Below are positions 22,226 through 33,203 of a DNA stretch of 64,000 nucleotides, piece after piece. A model generated the notes under the pieces. It searched no databases. It was not told the origin of the DNA and saw only the letters and a program-made list of their open reading frames with translations. The translations under genes were made by a program, and so were the position numbers. Within the stretch, counting starts at the first letter, position 1; every line of letters starts with the position of its first letter. Origin of the DNA: Ophiostoma sp. CBS 140.51 (Eukaryota > Ascomycota > Sordariomycetes > Ophiostomatales > Ophiostomataceae); the NCBI GenBank assembly GCA_029298735.1, contig JANSLP010000085.1:48854-112853 (forward strand). The letters are read 5' to 3'.

Positions 22226-23665
22226 ATGACATTTACACCACCCAAATCGGTCCTCATTCTGGGTAGTGGCGTGTTCGGCCTGGGCACGGCCGATGCCTTG
22301 AGCAAGCGACCCGAGTTTGCCAACACCACCATTACGGTTGTGGACCGTGGTTCGGGCGAAGAGGGTGGAGAGGACGCCTCGCAACACTTCCCGGCACGCG
22401 ATGCTGCGAGCATTGACTCCTCGCGCATCATCCGTGCCGACTATGCAGATGCGGCGTATGCTGCTCTCGCGGACGAGGCCCAGGCTTTTTGGAGGGGTGC
22501 CAAGCGGCCCGCCGATGCTGTCGACGACCAGGACTACATTGGCGGTGCCGGACGGTACACGGAGAGCGGGCTGGTGGTTGTGGCGGATGCGTCCGACACG
22601 AAGAAGGCGAATGGCGGCAAAAAGTCGGGCATGGACTATGTCCGGGAGAGCTGGGCCAATGTGCAAGCTCTGGCCAGCAAGGATGCCTACCTGGCCACCA
22701 AACTGAAGGAGCTGCCGAACCCCGAGGCTATCCGTGCCGTCGTGGGCACGGGCGGCACGACAGGCGACTGGGGCTATCTGAATGGCGCGAGCGGCTGGGC
22801 CAATGCCGAGAAGAGCATGGCCTGGTACCAGAAGCGGGTGCAAAAGGCAGGACGGGTCAACTTTGTGCGGGGGGGTGTCTCCTCGCTCGAGACGGAGGAG
22901 TCTGGAGACAAGAAGAAGGTCATCGGCGTCCGCCTGGAAGATGGCCGGACGTTGACGGCAGACCTCACCATTGCCGCCACAGGCGCCTGGACCGAGTCTC
23001 TGGTGGGAGGCACCTCTCTGGCCGGCTCGCTGGCTGCCACGGGCCAGGTGTTGGGCTATGTGCCCTTTGCCAACGACGAAGAGCGCGCCCATGTGGCCAA
23101 GATGCCCGTCGTGCTCAACCTGACGTCGGGTCTGTTTATCATCCCGCCGGCGCCCGACAGCCGTGAGCTCAAGGTGGCAAGACACGCCTATGGCTACATC
23201 AACCCGACAGCGACCAAGTCCGGTGCATCCAAGCCCGTGACGCACCTCGACGACCCCAACCTCAACATCCCTGCCGAGGGTGCGGACGACCTGCGCCGTG
23301 GTCTGCGGCAAATGGTTGCCATGACGGGACTGGTCGACCGGCCGTTTGCCAAGACACGCATCTGCTGGTACACCGATACTCCGACGGGCGACTTCCTGGT
23401 CGACTACCACCCGGACTACGAGGGTCTGTTTGTGGCCACGGGCGGCAGTGGCCACGCCTTCAAGTTCTTGCCGGTGCTGGGTGAAAAGGTGGTGGACTGT
23501 GTTGTGGGACAGCGGCCGGCTGCGTTTGCTGACAAGTGGGCATGGAGACGGACGGCCCAGAACGCATCGGGTCTTAACTGGGCGGCCGTCGTTACAGAAG
23601 ACGGCAGCCGTGGCGGCAAGCCCGGTCTTTTGCTACAGGAGGAACTGTCCAAGAGCTCGGCATAA
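22226..23665 (+). CDS. FAD-dependent amine oxidase (fructosyl-amine/sarcosine/pipecolate oxidase-like)
   Basis: The product has 479 residues and no intron. The start at 22226 was chosen because it puts the dinucleotide-binding motif VLILGSGVFGLGTADALSKR at residues 9-28, as usual in this family; the frame is open further upstream but carries nothing recognisable. Other family features are the ESGLVVVAD segment, the second flavin contact ADLTIAATGAWTESLVGG, and the C-terminal block RICWYTDTPTGDFLVDYHPD ... VATGGSGHAFKFLPVLGEKV. Members of this DAO-superfamily branch oxidise secondary amines (glycated amino acids, sarcosine, pipecolate or saccharopine) with release of H2O2. The substrate cannot be decided from sequence. 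The C-terminus has no clear SKL-type signal; it ends KSSA. Confidence 0.85.
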   Translation: MTFTPPKSVLILGSGVFGLGTADALSKRPEFANTTITVVDRGSGEEGGEDASQHFPARDAASIDSSRIIRADYADAAYAALADEAQAFWRGAKRPADAVDDQDYIGGAGRYTESGLVVVADASDTKKANGGKKSGMDYVRESWANVQALASKDAYLATKLKELPNPEAIRAVVGTGGTTGDWGYLNGASGWANAEKSMAWYQKRVQKAGRVNFVRGGVSSLETEESGDKKKVIGVRLEDGRTLTADLTIAATGAWTESLVGGTSLAGSLAATGQVLGYVPFANDEERAHVAKMPVVLNLTSGLFIIPPAPDSRELKVARHAYGYINPTATKSGASKPVTHLDDPNLNIPAEGADDLRRGLRQMVAMTGLVDRPFAKTRICWYTDTPTGDFLVDYHPDYEGLFVATGGSGHAFKFLPVLGEKVVDCVVGQRPAAFADKWAWRRTAQNASGLNWAAVVTEDGSRGGKPGLLLQEELSKSSA

Positions 23666-23970
23666 ATGTCACATTACGTATTGTACATAACGAACAGGGA
23701 CACATATGTAGACGAGTCATTGGATGTATTAGGTGGTATCTGCCAGCGCTCGTGAATAAGAAATATAAATGAAAACGGACTTAAAAACCAGCCTCATATG
23801 TGTATGTCATAACCTTTCCTTTCCGGAACTCCTTTTCGTGTGTGGGTAAACACAAGCAACGCCAATGCCATGCATGCGAGAAATGCAAATAAAGCAGAAA
23901 AGAGAGAAGTGAGTCGTCAAAACGACAACATCTCGTAACGTCAAAACGTAAACCACAAAACACCGTCAGG
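23666..23970. other. Convergent 3' intergenic space
   Basis: An AT-rich 305-bp gap between the 3' ends of the FAD oxidase (+) and TBP (-) genes. It holds polyadenylation-like A-rich motifs on both strands and no gene. Confidence 0.5.
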
Positions 23971-24911
23971 CTACACCTTCCGGAAGTCCTGCAGCACAGG
24001 GTAGATCATCTCAAACGCCTGGTAAATCTCCTCGCGGACTTTGGCGCCCGTGAGCACCGTCTTGCCGCTGACAAAGATCAGCAAGACAACCTTGGGCTTG
24101 ATCATGCGGTAGATCAGACCGGGGAACAGCTCTGGCTCGTACGAGCTAAAGTTGTGATGCCGCGAGGCCAGGCCCTCCAGTCGAACGGGGAACTTGATGT
24201 CGCACGAGCCGACAATATTTTGGATCTTAAAGTCGGTAAACTTGGCGTCGAACCCCAGCTTCTGGATAATCCGTGCGTACTTGCGCGACGCCAGCTTGCT
24301 GTCGTCTTCGGACTTGGCGCCAGTCACCACCATCTTTCCACTCGCAAAGATGAGTGCCGTCGTCTTGGGGTCACGGATCCGCATAATGACTGCCGCAAAA
24401 CGCTGTAATGCCGTTAGTATAAGACGATGTCCCTAATATTTCTATTGAGGCCATCGTACCTTTGGGTTGTACTCTGCATTTCTTGCGTGCAGAGCAATGG
24501 TCTTCAGATCCAACCGGCAGTCGAGATTGACTGTAGCCACAATGTTCCTAAAAGGTGAGCAACTGTCCATTCTCTGCCCTGGAAAAGATCCAGCAAAGAT
24601 GCTGGACACTATACTTACTGTAGCACCGGTACCAGGCCACTCCCGCTCGAGACCGCCGACGGTGTCGCAACCGGCGTAGCCAGCGTGACTGCACCTCCAT
24701 CCGAGCCGCCTGTCCCAAACGAACTCTCTGCAGATCCTGGCTGCGTCTTGTCCGTCTTCCGACTTTGACTGTTGTCGCCTGCTGCCGATTCGCTAAAGGA
24801 GTCGTGGGGTGGTGTGAGCTCGGTGTGGCCGCCGGGGAACGAGAGTGACCCGGGTGCCGTGAACGCCATCGCCTGCATAGCGTTCACGGGATGTGTGTGA
24901 AAAGCTTCCAT
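23971..24911 (-). CDS. SPT15: TATA-binding protein (TBP)
   Basis: Three exons, 24911-24619, 24547-24460 and 24402-23971, give 270 residues; the introns are 71 and 57 nt with GTAAGT/GTACG donors and TTTTAG/TTACAG acceptors, and phases agree throughout. Exon 1 encodes the variable N-terminal region (about 95 residues, Ser/Gly/Thr-rich) and ends just before the core. The core starts with [20 protein letters not shown], goes on with [20 protein letters not shown] and ends with [20 protein letters not shown]. Both pseudo-symmetric halves are present, each with its [13 protein letters not shown] or [13 protein letters not shown] stirrup segment. TBP binds the TATA element and nucleates initiation by RNA polymerases I, II and III. 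It is conserved in length and sequence with no sign of damage. Confidence 0.97.
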
Positions 24912-27900
24912 ATTGTGTGGGGGGTTCTGTGGAGAAGAAGGAAGTATAAGAGTGGAAAGTAAAAGGGTTTGTAGAACGAGATCTGTGAAACAATAAAAGT
25001 TAGTACTCAGAGGCCTATTGATATATTCTCCTGAAGGTGGCGTGCGTGGCGAGACTTTTCGAGGTCCGAAACGAAGGTGGCAAATCCGGCGAGGCAACGA
25101 TTCCGCGGAACCGCCTCCTGTCAAAAAAGCCGTGATAGTGCCACCACGCACAGTGACAAAAGTAGAAAAAGCATAAAAAGGTATCTGAAGGAAATTCAAT
25201 CTTGAAAAACACAAATGGTGGCTTAGCTTACCAAAATGGGAGATAAACAAGTCAATGTCTCTCCCTGCAGCGCAGCTCTAGCAAAGCTCTGAGTGATGAC
25301 GTTGTTTTGGTGGGGATCGAGCAGATCGAGCGGACGGGGTATCGGAGATCGATCAGATGACCTCAGCAAAGTCAAGAGATGAGAAGGGAGGTGTGGGGAT
25401 CCGAGAAAAGTATCCTGATGTGCGATGAAACAAAAAAGAGCCTCGAAGTCGCAGCTTCGCTTTGTTTGTTTTGATGCGTTCCCGTTCTACTAGTGACGGC
25501 CCTCCTGCAAATCGAGTGGGAGAGGCGAGCAGGCGAAGTGCAGCTGTCGGGATGAGAGGATGGAGAAGAGAGTGGGAAAGGTGGAAGGCCCTTTGCCTAT
25601 TATATCAAGCGGGCGAGGTAGGCTTGAGTGACAAAGGAGGAAGAGTTGGAAGAGAGGAAGGAAGATGCGACGGCAGGAAGGCGAAGTAGGAGGAAGGTGA
25701 ACGAGGTATTGTTTTATTGTTTTGACGTCGTTTGCTTTTATCGGGAAGGAGCGACCGGTGTCGTTGGTCGTCGTTGCTTGATGTGGAGTACTTGCAGCTT
25801 CCGTGTAAGAGGACTGCAAGTCGGTGGGGTTCGGTGAGGGTGAGGAAGGTACGTCCCGGTGTGTATGAGAGGAACGAGGCAGGTGAGGAAGTAGCGAACC
25901 ACGTAGACGAATTGTAGAAGACAATGAATTAAAATAAAATAAAGTATGATCGGCCCAACTGCAACAAACAATAAAAACGAGACCAGTAACGTCAATGAGG
26001 GTCAAAATGGATAGCTCTCAACAGCTCATCACAAAGCTCCATGCGAAGCCAGGGCGTCGCGAGTGGGAGCTGTGTTGTTCTTATGTATTGCCTACTGTGT
26101 ATGTGAGACTATGCAATTGTTCCAGGGGGAGTGCAAGCAAAACACAGGGCCAGAGGGCCCAAGGGGAGGGATCTCCATGAAAACGAATTAAATAAAATGC
26201 AAGTAAAAAATGTAAAAATGGCTGGGGAAGGGCAGGGGCAGAGAGGATGGGGGAGAGAAAAGGTGTGTGTTGCTGTGGCAGGGGCCCACTGTTTTCTTGG
26301 GGGGTGGTTTGTGCTCTCTTTCCTTCTGGTCGTTTGTTGTGATGGAGGGCCGTCGCATTCTCTGATTGGCTGAGATGCTAGTTTTGAACCAGAAAAAGCA
26401 TTGCGCACCCAATCAGACAATGCACAGGCTCCCTCGCTCCTTCGCTCTTTCTCTCTTTCCCACCTTTTCTTGTGAGAGCTGCTGCCTGGGCGACGGCCTG
26501 CGACGGCAGGGGGTGAGAAGGGAAAAGGGGATGCAAAAAACAAAAAGCGGGTGCTCCTTGGTGCTCCTTGCTGTTTGGGGACGCATATGTGAGAGCTGAC
26601 ACGACATGCGCCCTGTTTTTGTACCGGTACCTCCTTCCGCGAGCCTTACATTTTATCTTATTTTTGTGTGATTTGTGTGATCGCATCACGGACGCTCTTT
26701 CCCCCGAAAATGTTACCATGAAAGACGCTATTGTGTGATGGATGGTGGGTGAAATGGAAATGAAAATGGAAAAGGGGCAGTCTCGACCGCACCTTCCGCG
26801 GCGTGGCCTTTCAAACGGGTCTGTACCCTCATCTGCGACGACGCATTTCATTCTCATCTCTCTCACTCATATTTTTTATGTCCTTTCTCCCACTCTCACT
26901 CACTATTCTCATCGCTTTTCACTCATAAAAAGAAAACATACGCGTGGTCTCAACATACTTTCGATATATTTGCTTTTTCATGACAACATCCAAGGAATTG
27001 ATTTTATCGTGTTTTTTTTTTAACCTTGATCAGTATTTTTTATTGGTTTTATCATCTTCTATTCTTTTTCTATCTAACACACCTCGTAGTCATTTCTACT
27101 CTCCCTGTCCTTTTTCGTCTTCTTTTCGTCGTCCCCCCTTTTCATCATCCCTTATCACGAAAAAAGGGGTGAGTGAAGGTGGCTACAGCCGATATCTCTC
27201 CCCAACGTCTCACTGTGTAAACTTTCTACTTCGTAAGGATCTTTCGCTTTTCACCCCTTGAATGTACAGGTACTTTTTGCATGCCCATCTGTACACGCCC
27301 GAGGCTCTGCGTCGCTCACCTGCAAGCCCCTGTCCAGAGACACATTTAGTGCAGTTTCCCGCTCCTCCATCCTTTTCTTCTCCCAGCCTTGCTTGCAGCC
27401 CTTTTATTCATGCAACAGCTCAAAGTCCTGCATCGTGACTCATTCTTTGTGCTTTGCAGCAAGCAGCCTCTTTTCTTTTTAAGAGTGCATCTGTTGATTT
27501 GTTCTCGTTTTCCCATTCGTCTCCTTCATCCCGGCATCTTTTTGTCTTATAATATGCATTTGCATATGCACCCAAAAAAAAACCTGCTGAACAAACAGAA
27601 AGTCTTCTTTTGACCCTTCTAGATTCTTGGCCGGCAAACGACTTCTTTACCCCTCCACGTGCAGACGAATATCGACAACCTCAAAAGCCCACAACCTGAC
27701 CAGCTGCTCACTGTGGCTTGCGGCTGGCCTGCCACCCAATAGGCAGCGATATCGCTATATGCCCAACAATAAACAGCAAACAGTGGTGGAGGGGCAAAGC
27801 TGATTTCTTATTCTTGCTTCCCGTTTTCCCTTTCTGTCTTTTGTCTTTTGTCCCCCGGTTGGACACGGCAGCTTGCAGCTGGGAGAGATGAGGCGGCTGG

Positions 27901-28340
27901 CCAGCAGGCTAAACCTGCCACTTCGTTTTAAATCAGTCCAAGAGACTGTTTGTCTGCCGCCACCGCCTTCTCTTGCCTTTCGTTTTACAGCCAACAAAGT
28001 CCTGCGAGTCGCCGTCGTGCAGTATATTTGTGTCACCAACAGAGCGTTTGAGGTCAAACGTCCCAACAGCATGCACACCGAGATAACTTCAGGCTTTTTT
28101 TTGGAGCAGAATGAGTGTGAACGTATATTTTTCGATCTTTTTTTCTATCAAAACAAGCACCCGACCCGATGTCTCCAAAAACAGATATGAGTATGTATAA
28201 CCAAAAAAGTGAACAGTAAACAAAATTGATATGTATGTTGAAGATGTTGAAGTACTCCCTCACTCCTTTTCTCCGTTCTCTTTCCTCTGTTTTTCTGTTT
28301 TCTTTTCTGTTTCTTTGTTTTCTTTCTTCCCCACTCTCCC
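24912..28340. other. Intergenic tract between TBP and ETF-QO, including a probable TBP 5'UTR intron
   Basis: Near TBP, on the minus strand, a donor GGTAAGC at about 25231 and an acceptor CCACAG ending at 24927 could bound a leader intron of about 305 nt that ends 15 bases before the start codon. The rest (25.3-28.3 kb) has purine-rich and then strongly T/C-rich sequence (26.9-27.6 kb) and no open frame with recognisable domains. The end near 28.2-28.34 kb is the 3' flank of the ETF-QO gene. Confidence 0.45.
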
Positions 28341-30516
28341 TTATGTCATGTAGTACTTGGGACCCTCACCACCCTGGGGCACTTGCCAGTTGATGTCCTG
28401 CTTGGGGGCCTTGATGTCGCAAGTCTTGCAGTGGATGCAGCTGATGATGTTAGCAGTGTTCATTTTGAATAGAGTGGGATAGGGGAACTTACTTTTGCGA
28501 GTTGATCTGGAAACGCACACCTTCGGGCTTGGTATTGTCCTCAATGTATTCGTAGACACCGGCCGGGCAGAAACGGTTCTCGAGGCCCTGGAACTCTGGG
28601 TACGTCTCGGCGGTGTGCTTCTCCCAGTCCTTAACCTGCAGATGGACAGGCTGGTCCTCCTCGTGGTTGGTGCCGGTGCGGGAGACGCTGGTCAGGATAT
28701 CGAAAGTAATCTCGCCGTCCGGCTTGGGGTAGTCAATCTTCTTGTACTGGCTGGCGGGCTTGGTGGTCTCGTAGTCGTTGTGGCGGTGGTGCAGGGTCCA
28801 GGGCATGCGGCCCTTGAGGACAATGGCCTCGATACCCGAGTACAGAACACCGCCGTACATGCCGAGCGGGGTCTGGAAGGAAGGGCGCATGTTGCGGACC
28901 TCGTGCAATTCCTTCCAGATCTTGGACTTGCGGAGCGCCTCTTCGTACTCGTAGAGGAAAACGGTGTCGCCGCGGACGGTGGACTGGCCGTCTTCGTCCT
29001 CGTTGGCGGTCTCCTCGGCTGCCGCCTCGCTTTCGCCTTCGGCGGCGCTGCCCGTGTTCAGAGCATTCCAGGCCGCCTCGGCAGCCAGCATGCCCGACCG
29101 CATGGCATTGTGCGTGCCCTTGATCTTGGGCACATTGACAAAGCCCGCCGAGTCACCAATAATGGCACCACCGGGGAAGGCGACCTTGGGGATCGACTGC
29201 AGACCGCCCTCGATAATGGCGCGCGCACCGTACGAGATGCACTTGCCGCCCTCGAGCACCGAGCGGAACAGCGGGTGCTGCTTCATGCGCTGGAACTCGT
29301 TGTAGGGCGACAGCCAGGGGTTCTTGTAGTCGAGCGACGTGACCAGACCGAGGGTGACGAGGTTGTCACCAAAGTGGTACATGAAGCCGCCACCATACAG
29401 GTCGTAGGGCAGAGGGTAACCCATGGCGTGCACAATCTTGCCCTTCTCAAAGACTTCGGGGCGCACCTCCCAGACCTCCTTGATGCCCAAGCCATACGTT
29501 TGCGGGTCGCTGTCGCGGCGCAGGTCAAACTTCTTGATGACCTGCTTAGTCAAGCTGCCGTGACAGCCCTCGGCAAAGAGCGTGACGCGGGCATGGAACT
29601 CCATGCCGCGCTCAAAGGACTCCTTAGGCTTGCCGTCGCGGCCAATGCCGACATCGTTGGTGGCCACACCAGACACGCTGCCGTCGGGCGCATAGAGCAC
29701 CTCGGAGGCGGCGAAACCAGGGTAGACCTCAACGCCGGCCTCTTCGGCGCGCGCGCCCAGCCAGCTCACATACTGGTTCAGACTGACAATGTAGTTGCCG
29801 TCGTTGTGCATCTGGGGCGGGATGGGCAGGGGGAAGGCCTTGGTCTTGGTCAAAAACTTCATGCTGTCCTTGCCGGCGGGCGTCGCAAACTCGAAGCGGT
29901 CCGGGTTGTCCTCGTCGAGCCAGTTGGGAATCAGGTCGTTGATGGCGTCAGGCTGGATGACGGCACCGGACATGGTGTGCGCGCCGAGCTCACCAGCCTT
30001 TTCCAGCAGCAGCACCCGGAAGTCCTCGTTGCCGGCCTCGGTGGCCAGCTGCTTGAGGCGAATGGCCGCGCTCAGACCGGCCGGGCCGCCGCCAATGATG
30101 CACACGTCGACCATGTCGCTCTCGCGCTCAATGCTCCGGGGATCAAAGCTGTCCTCGTCCTCGACGACGTCGGCCATGCGCCGCCGCCGGCTCTCGGAGA
30201 AGAATCGTGTCTGTGCGTAGTAGGGTGTGGAGGTGGGGTTTGTGTTTGTGAATCGTGTTTGCCGCCTTGACGCGAGACGGGACGAGTTGTGTGATGGCCG
30301 GCGGGGAATGGTCGTTGCCGGGGTGGCTGTGCGCCGCAGTGCGCTGCTGTTCCACCGGACAGAAGTTGTGTTGTTCGGAGCCGGGCCCGAGGCCGAGGTA
30401 GAAGTGAAAGTCGACGTCGAGGTCTGCATGCTCGAGAAAACGGCTCTGCGGCCGCTGGCCGTCCAGCAGACGCGCACCGCAACGGCAGGGCCGCTGGATG
30501 CTGAAGCCGTGAACAT
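28341..30516 (-). CDS. CIR2: Electron transfer flavoprotein-ubiquinone oxidoreductase, mitochondrial (ETF-QO)
   Basis: Two exons, 30516-28493 and 28440-28341, joined over a 52-nt intron (AA|GTAAGT..ATCATCAG|C), give 707 residues. The enzyme passes electrons from reduced electron transfer flavoprotein (fatty-acid and amino-acid dehydrogenases) to ubiquinone at the inner mitochondrial membrane. The Arg/Ser/Thr-rich first ~110 residues look like an unusually long targeting presequence. The FAD motif [20 protein letters not shown] starts near residue 139. The C-terminal [4Fe-4S] site uses Cys650, Cys676, Cys679 and Cys682; the last three lie in [11 protein letters not shown]. The intron splits the Asn codon just before that motif, so reading through it would delete three of the four cluster ligands. 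The start at 30516 is the first ATG in frame; earlier codons in the frame need a GTG start. Confidence 0.95.
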
Positions 30517-32490
30517 GGCTGCGGTTGTGTGTTTGTGTGTTGTGAGGTGTTGTGAGGGCTGGTCGTTTCTCGGGTATTTCGAATGCGACAAAAGTGGATG
30601 TCGAGTCACAAGGATGTCGTTTTGCAGGCGAAAATTTCGAGATGCCCTGTCGAGTGGAAAAGGGACGAGAAAAAAACTCTCAATGGCTCAATGCAACCAC
30701 AGAAGAATCGAATTGAACAGACGAAGAAGAGAAAGAGTTCAGAAAGCAAGACCAAATTTATTGCATGGCCGCCCGTTTCTCCTATTCGGTCTTGGTCTCT
30801 TGGTCTTGTGGTCTCTTCTTTTGGCCGTGGTCCTTTGTGTGTGACTTTCTCCTCAGAAGGCGACAAGCCGGAATGTGCCAAAAGCCAACTAAAGTGGAGG
30901 AACCCCTTGTCCGCTTCGCAAACTGTTGGTACCCACGCTTAACCAAGGGCCGAGGAGGCCAATGAGATTGCAGACGAAAAGCGACAGCTCGAAAGCTTCA
31001 AAAATGGAGCTTTTCTTTCTTTTGGGGTTTTCGAGGCTGTTGTATCGATCGTTCGTTTATCGTGATGCTGGCGCCAGGAACAGCTTCAATTGATAGCGTA
31101 GATAGCTTGGGAATGGCAATTGGACAAGGGAGGACCCGTTCACGATCTGGCGATTCGATGTTGTCGAGTTTTGGGAGTGCAATGAGAAACGGTGGGATGA
31201 GGGTGGTGACGTCTTTATTTCTGGTTTTTCTGTCCCCCTTTCGTGGTGGCCGTTTTCGGTGGATGCCGAGCGCTGTGAGACTTGCTCCTTCCACTGCGGC
31301 ACAGCGAAAATTCTGGGCAAGAACCCGAGACTCTCCAGCGCTTTACTGAGTAGAGAGGCCTGGGCTCCGTCCTTTCCTTGCCAGAACCGAGGCCAGTTTC
31401 GGTGGCCTTGTTCCCAGCCAGCCAATCGTAGGAATTGTTTTACCGAAGCAAGCCGTCATGGTGGGGTCAATTCAAGCTTGAGCAAAGGAGGGAAAAAGCT
31501 GGCGGAAGCCGAAGGTCACGTGTAGCTTCCGCAGTGCTGTTCCCCTTCCGCAGAATTGGCAGCAGGATTGGCAGCTGAAAGCGTCACTTCCGCGCTGGCT
31601 TGCCCAACTCCGCCAGCGTCCATTTTCTCTCGTCTGTTATCGTCTCAACGTCTTCTCCCGACCGCGCGAAGGCTCCGACGCCCGGCGCGAGTTTCTCGCT
31701 CTGGTCCGTTGGTCTGAACATTTGTCCGGGATAAATTCCGAGAAGAAAAATGGTCGAACGGGGACAAAAATAAACATGTATTTTAACAGCGGAGGAAAGG
31801 GCGGTAAAACCCAATTGCCTTCAGCGGTAAAACTAAAGTATTCCCAGCATGGACCAAGGTGGAAGAGGTACATGCGGTGAGAATAGCAAATATGTGCGTT
31901 ATTGGCGCCTTATTCAAACAATGGTAGTCTCACCCTTTACTCAGTAAACCCAGGCTTATCGAAGATAGCTTAAACATCAACAACAAAATAAATGGAAAGC
32001 TTGAATAATGCTGTTGAAAATGAAAGAAGAAGAAGAAGAAATGGAAAGGGAATAAACACAAATATCCAGCCATCCAAAGACGTGTTGAAAATCAAACCCT
32101 GGACAGCCAAACACTCTCGACTTGAAAATGATTATGACCACAAGGTCGGAATATCAAAACCGTTTAGGTGGAACGCTCCTAAGCCGCTGAAGCTGACTCC
32201 GTCAATACCCTCATAAGGCTCACCAAAGCCTCGTTCCTGCTCAAGCTGCTGCTGCCCAGGCTCGCAAGTGTCCGTTGGCAGGAGCGGAGGTGCCACCTGC
32301 AGGTCAGAGCCAATGTCAGAGCCAATGCCAAGTCCAAGTCCTGCTCCGTCTCCGTTCCCAGGCTGAGATCCCTAGATGAACCATTGACTTTTGACTGCCT
32401 GGTGATGACTGCGATGGCCTCGCGAAAGATTCGCCTTTTCCTCGGGGTGGGGAGGCAGTCGCAAGGTTTTGAAGTGCTTCATTTGTCGGC
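30517..32490. other. Intergenic tract, ETF-QO promoter side
   Basis: The first few hundred bases are the ETF-QO promoter. At 31-32.3 kb I see no intact gene. A repeated TTCCGC motif occurs around 31515-31590. On the minus strand near 32390-32440 there are short peptide-like stretches (RKRRIFREAIAVITRQ) that may be coding remnants continuing from the ankyrin fragment. Confidence 0.4.
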
Positions 32491-32706
32491 TCAGTCATAC
32501 TTCCGCTGATGGACGTTTCCGCGTGTTGTTGTTGGCACCGTCCCCTCGGCGGACACCTCTCCAGCCAGATTCTGTGCGTCCTGTCGTGCACCGAGGGCCA
32601 GCAGGGCTTTTGTTGTATGCGCAAGACGGTAGCCCAGTGCCCAGTGCAGCGGCGTGTTGCCGTCGCGGTCTGCCGCATTGACTTCGTTGTCGTTGACTGG
32701 CCCCAA
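32491..32706 (-). pseudogene. Ankyrin-repeat gene fragment
   Basis: A minus-strand open frame reads NDNEVNAADRDGNTPLHWAL and then GYRLAHTTKALLALGARQDA. This is a good match to one ankyrin repeat (DxxGNTPLHxA followed by two helices and ALLALGA). Only about one repeat is visible. The reading frame ends in a stop at 32491, and no continuing ankyrin repeats are found on either side. Its acceptor-like upstream sequence (GGGGCCAG) could mean it is an exon, but I cannot join it to a gene. It lies 0.5 kb downstream of the damaged Zn2Cys6 gene on the same strand and may be the tail of that gene or a separate decayed gene. Confidence 0.4.
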
Positions 32707-33203
32707 CGAATAAAATAGCCAACCGGTTGAGGAGAAATGGGCATGGAAGATAATACGGAGTAGGCAGGAGAATGAATTCTGGTAGGATTGTATGTAGGTC
32801 CGCTGAAATTACAGAGCACAGAGGAGCTGTAGCTTGGCCAAGGGGTGTCAGCCAAACTTTGGAACGTGCAGTGCACAGACGAAGAGAGCACGAATGATAT
32901 CTAGAGAAGAGTGTATATAAATATAAAAGTACAGAAAAGTAGAGAAAAGTACAGAAAACAGAAGTGATTTGTTTTTGTATCTTTTACCGGCTGCCAAACC
33001 ACCATGTCGACCCAGCCAGGCCAGTGTGGGTGGCGTTGATGGTCGCGGTTCAATGCCCCATTTGCCAGCTGACATCTTGTTTGAAAATGTACGGGTGGGC
33101 TTGTTGACCATGTCACTGGTGCTCGGCGTCTAGGTCCGAACTCGGGTTGTGAATTCCGTATGAATTTGGTAGTGACATGTATTCGACACATCCAAACGCG
33201 GAC
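32707..33203 (-). other. Possible decayed coding DNA between the ankyrin fragment and the Zn2Cys6 gene
   Basis: On the minus strand, protein-like pieces of the expected regulator continuation appear in changing frames (for example RIHVTTKFIRNSQPEFGP around 33130-33190). Stops and frame changes prevent any continuous reading. This looks like coding sequence losing its frame, but it could also be chance. Confidence 0.3.

Noticed and set aside
22211..23455. Minus-strand open frame of about 414 codons
   Set aside because: Antisense to the FAD oxidase gene, which has strong family motifs; this frame has none.
28495..30270. Plus-strand open frame of about 590 codons
   Set aside because: It is the exact antisense of the ETF-QO gene. 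GC-rich third codon positions leave the opposite strand open; no domain is visible and composition is Val/Leu/Gly/His-biased.
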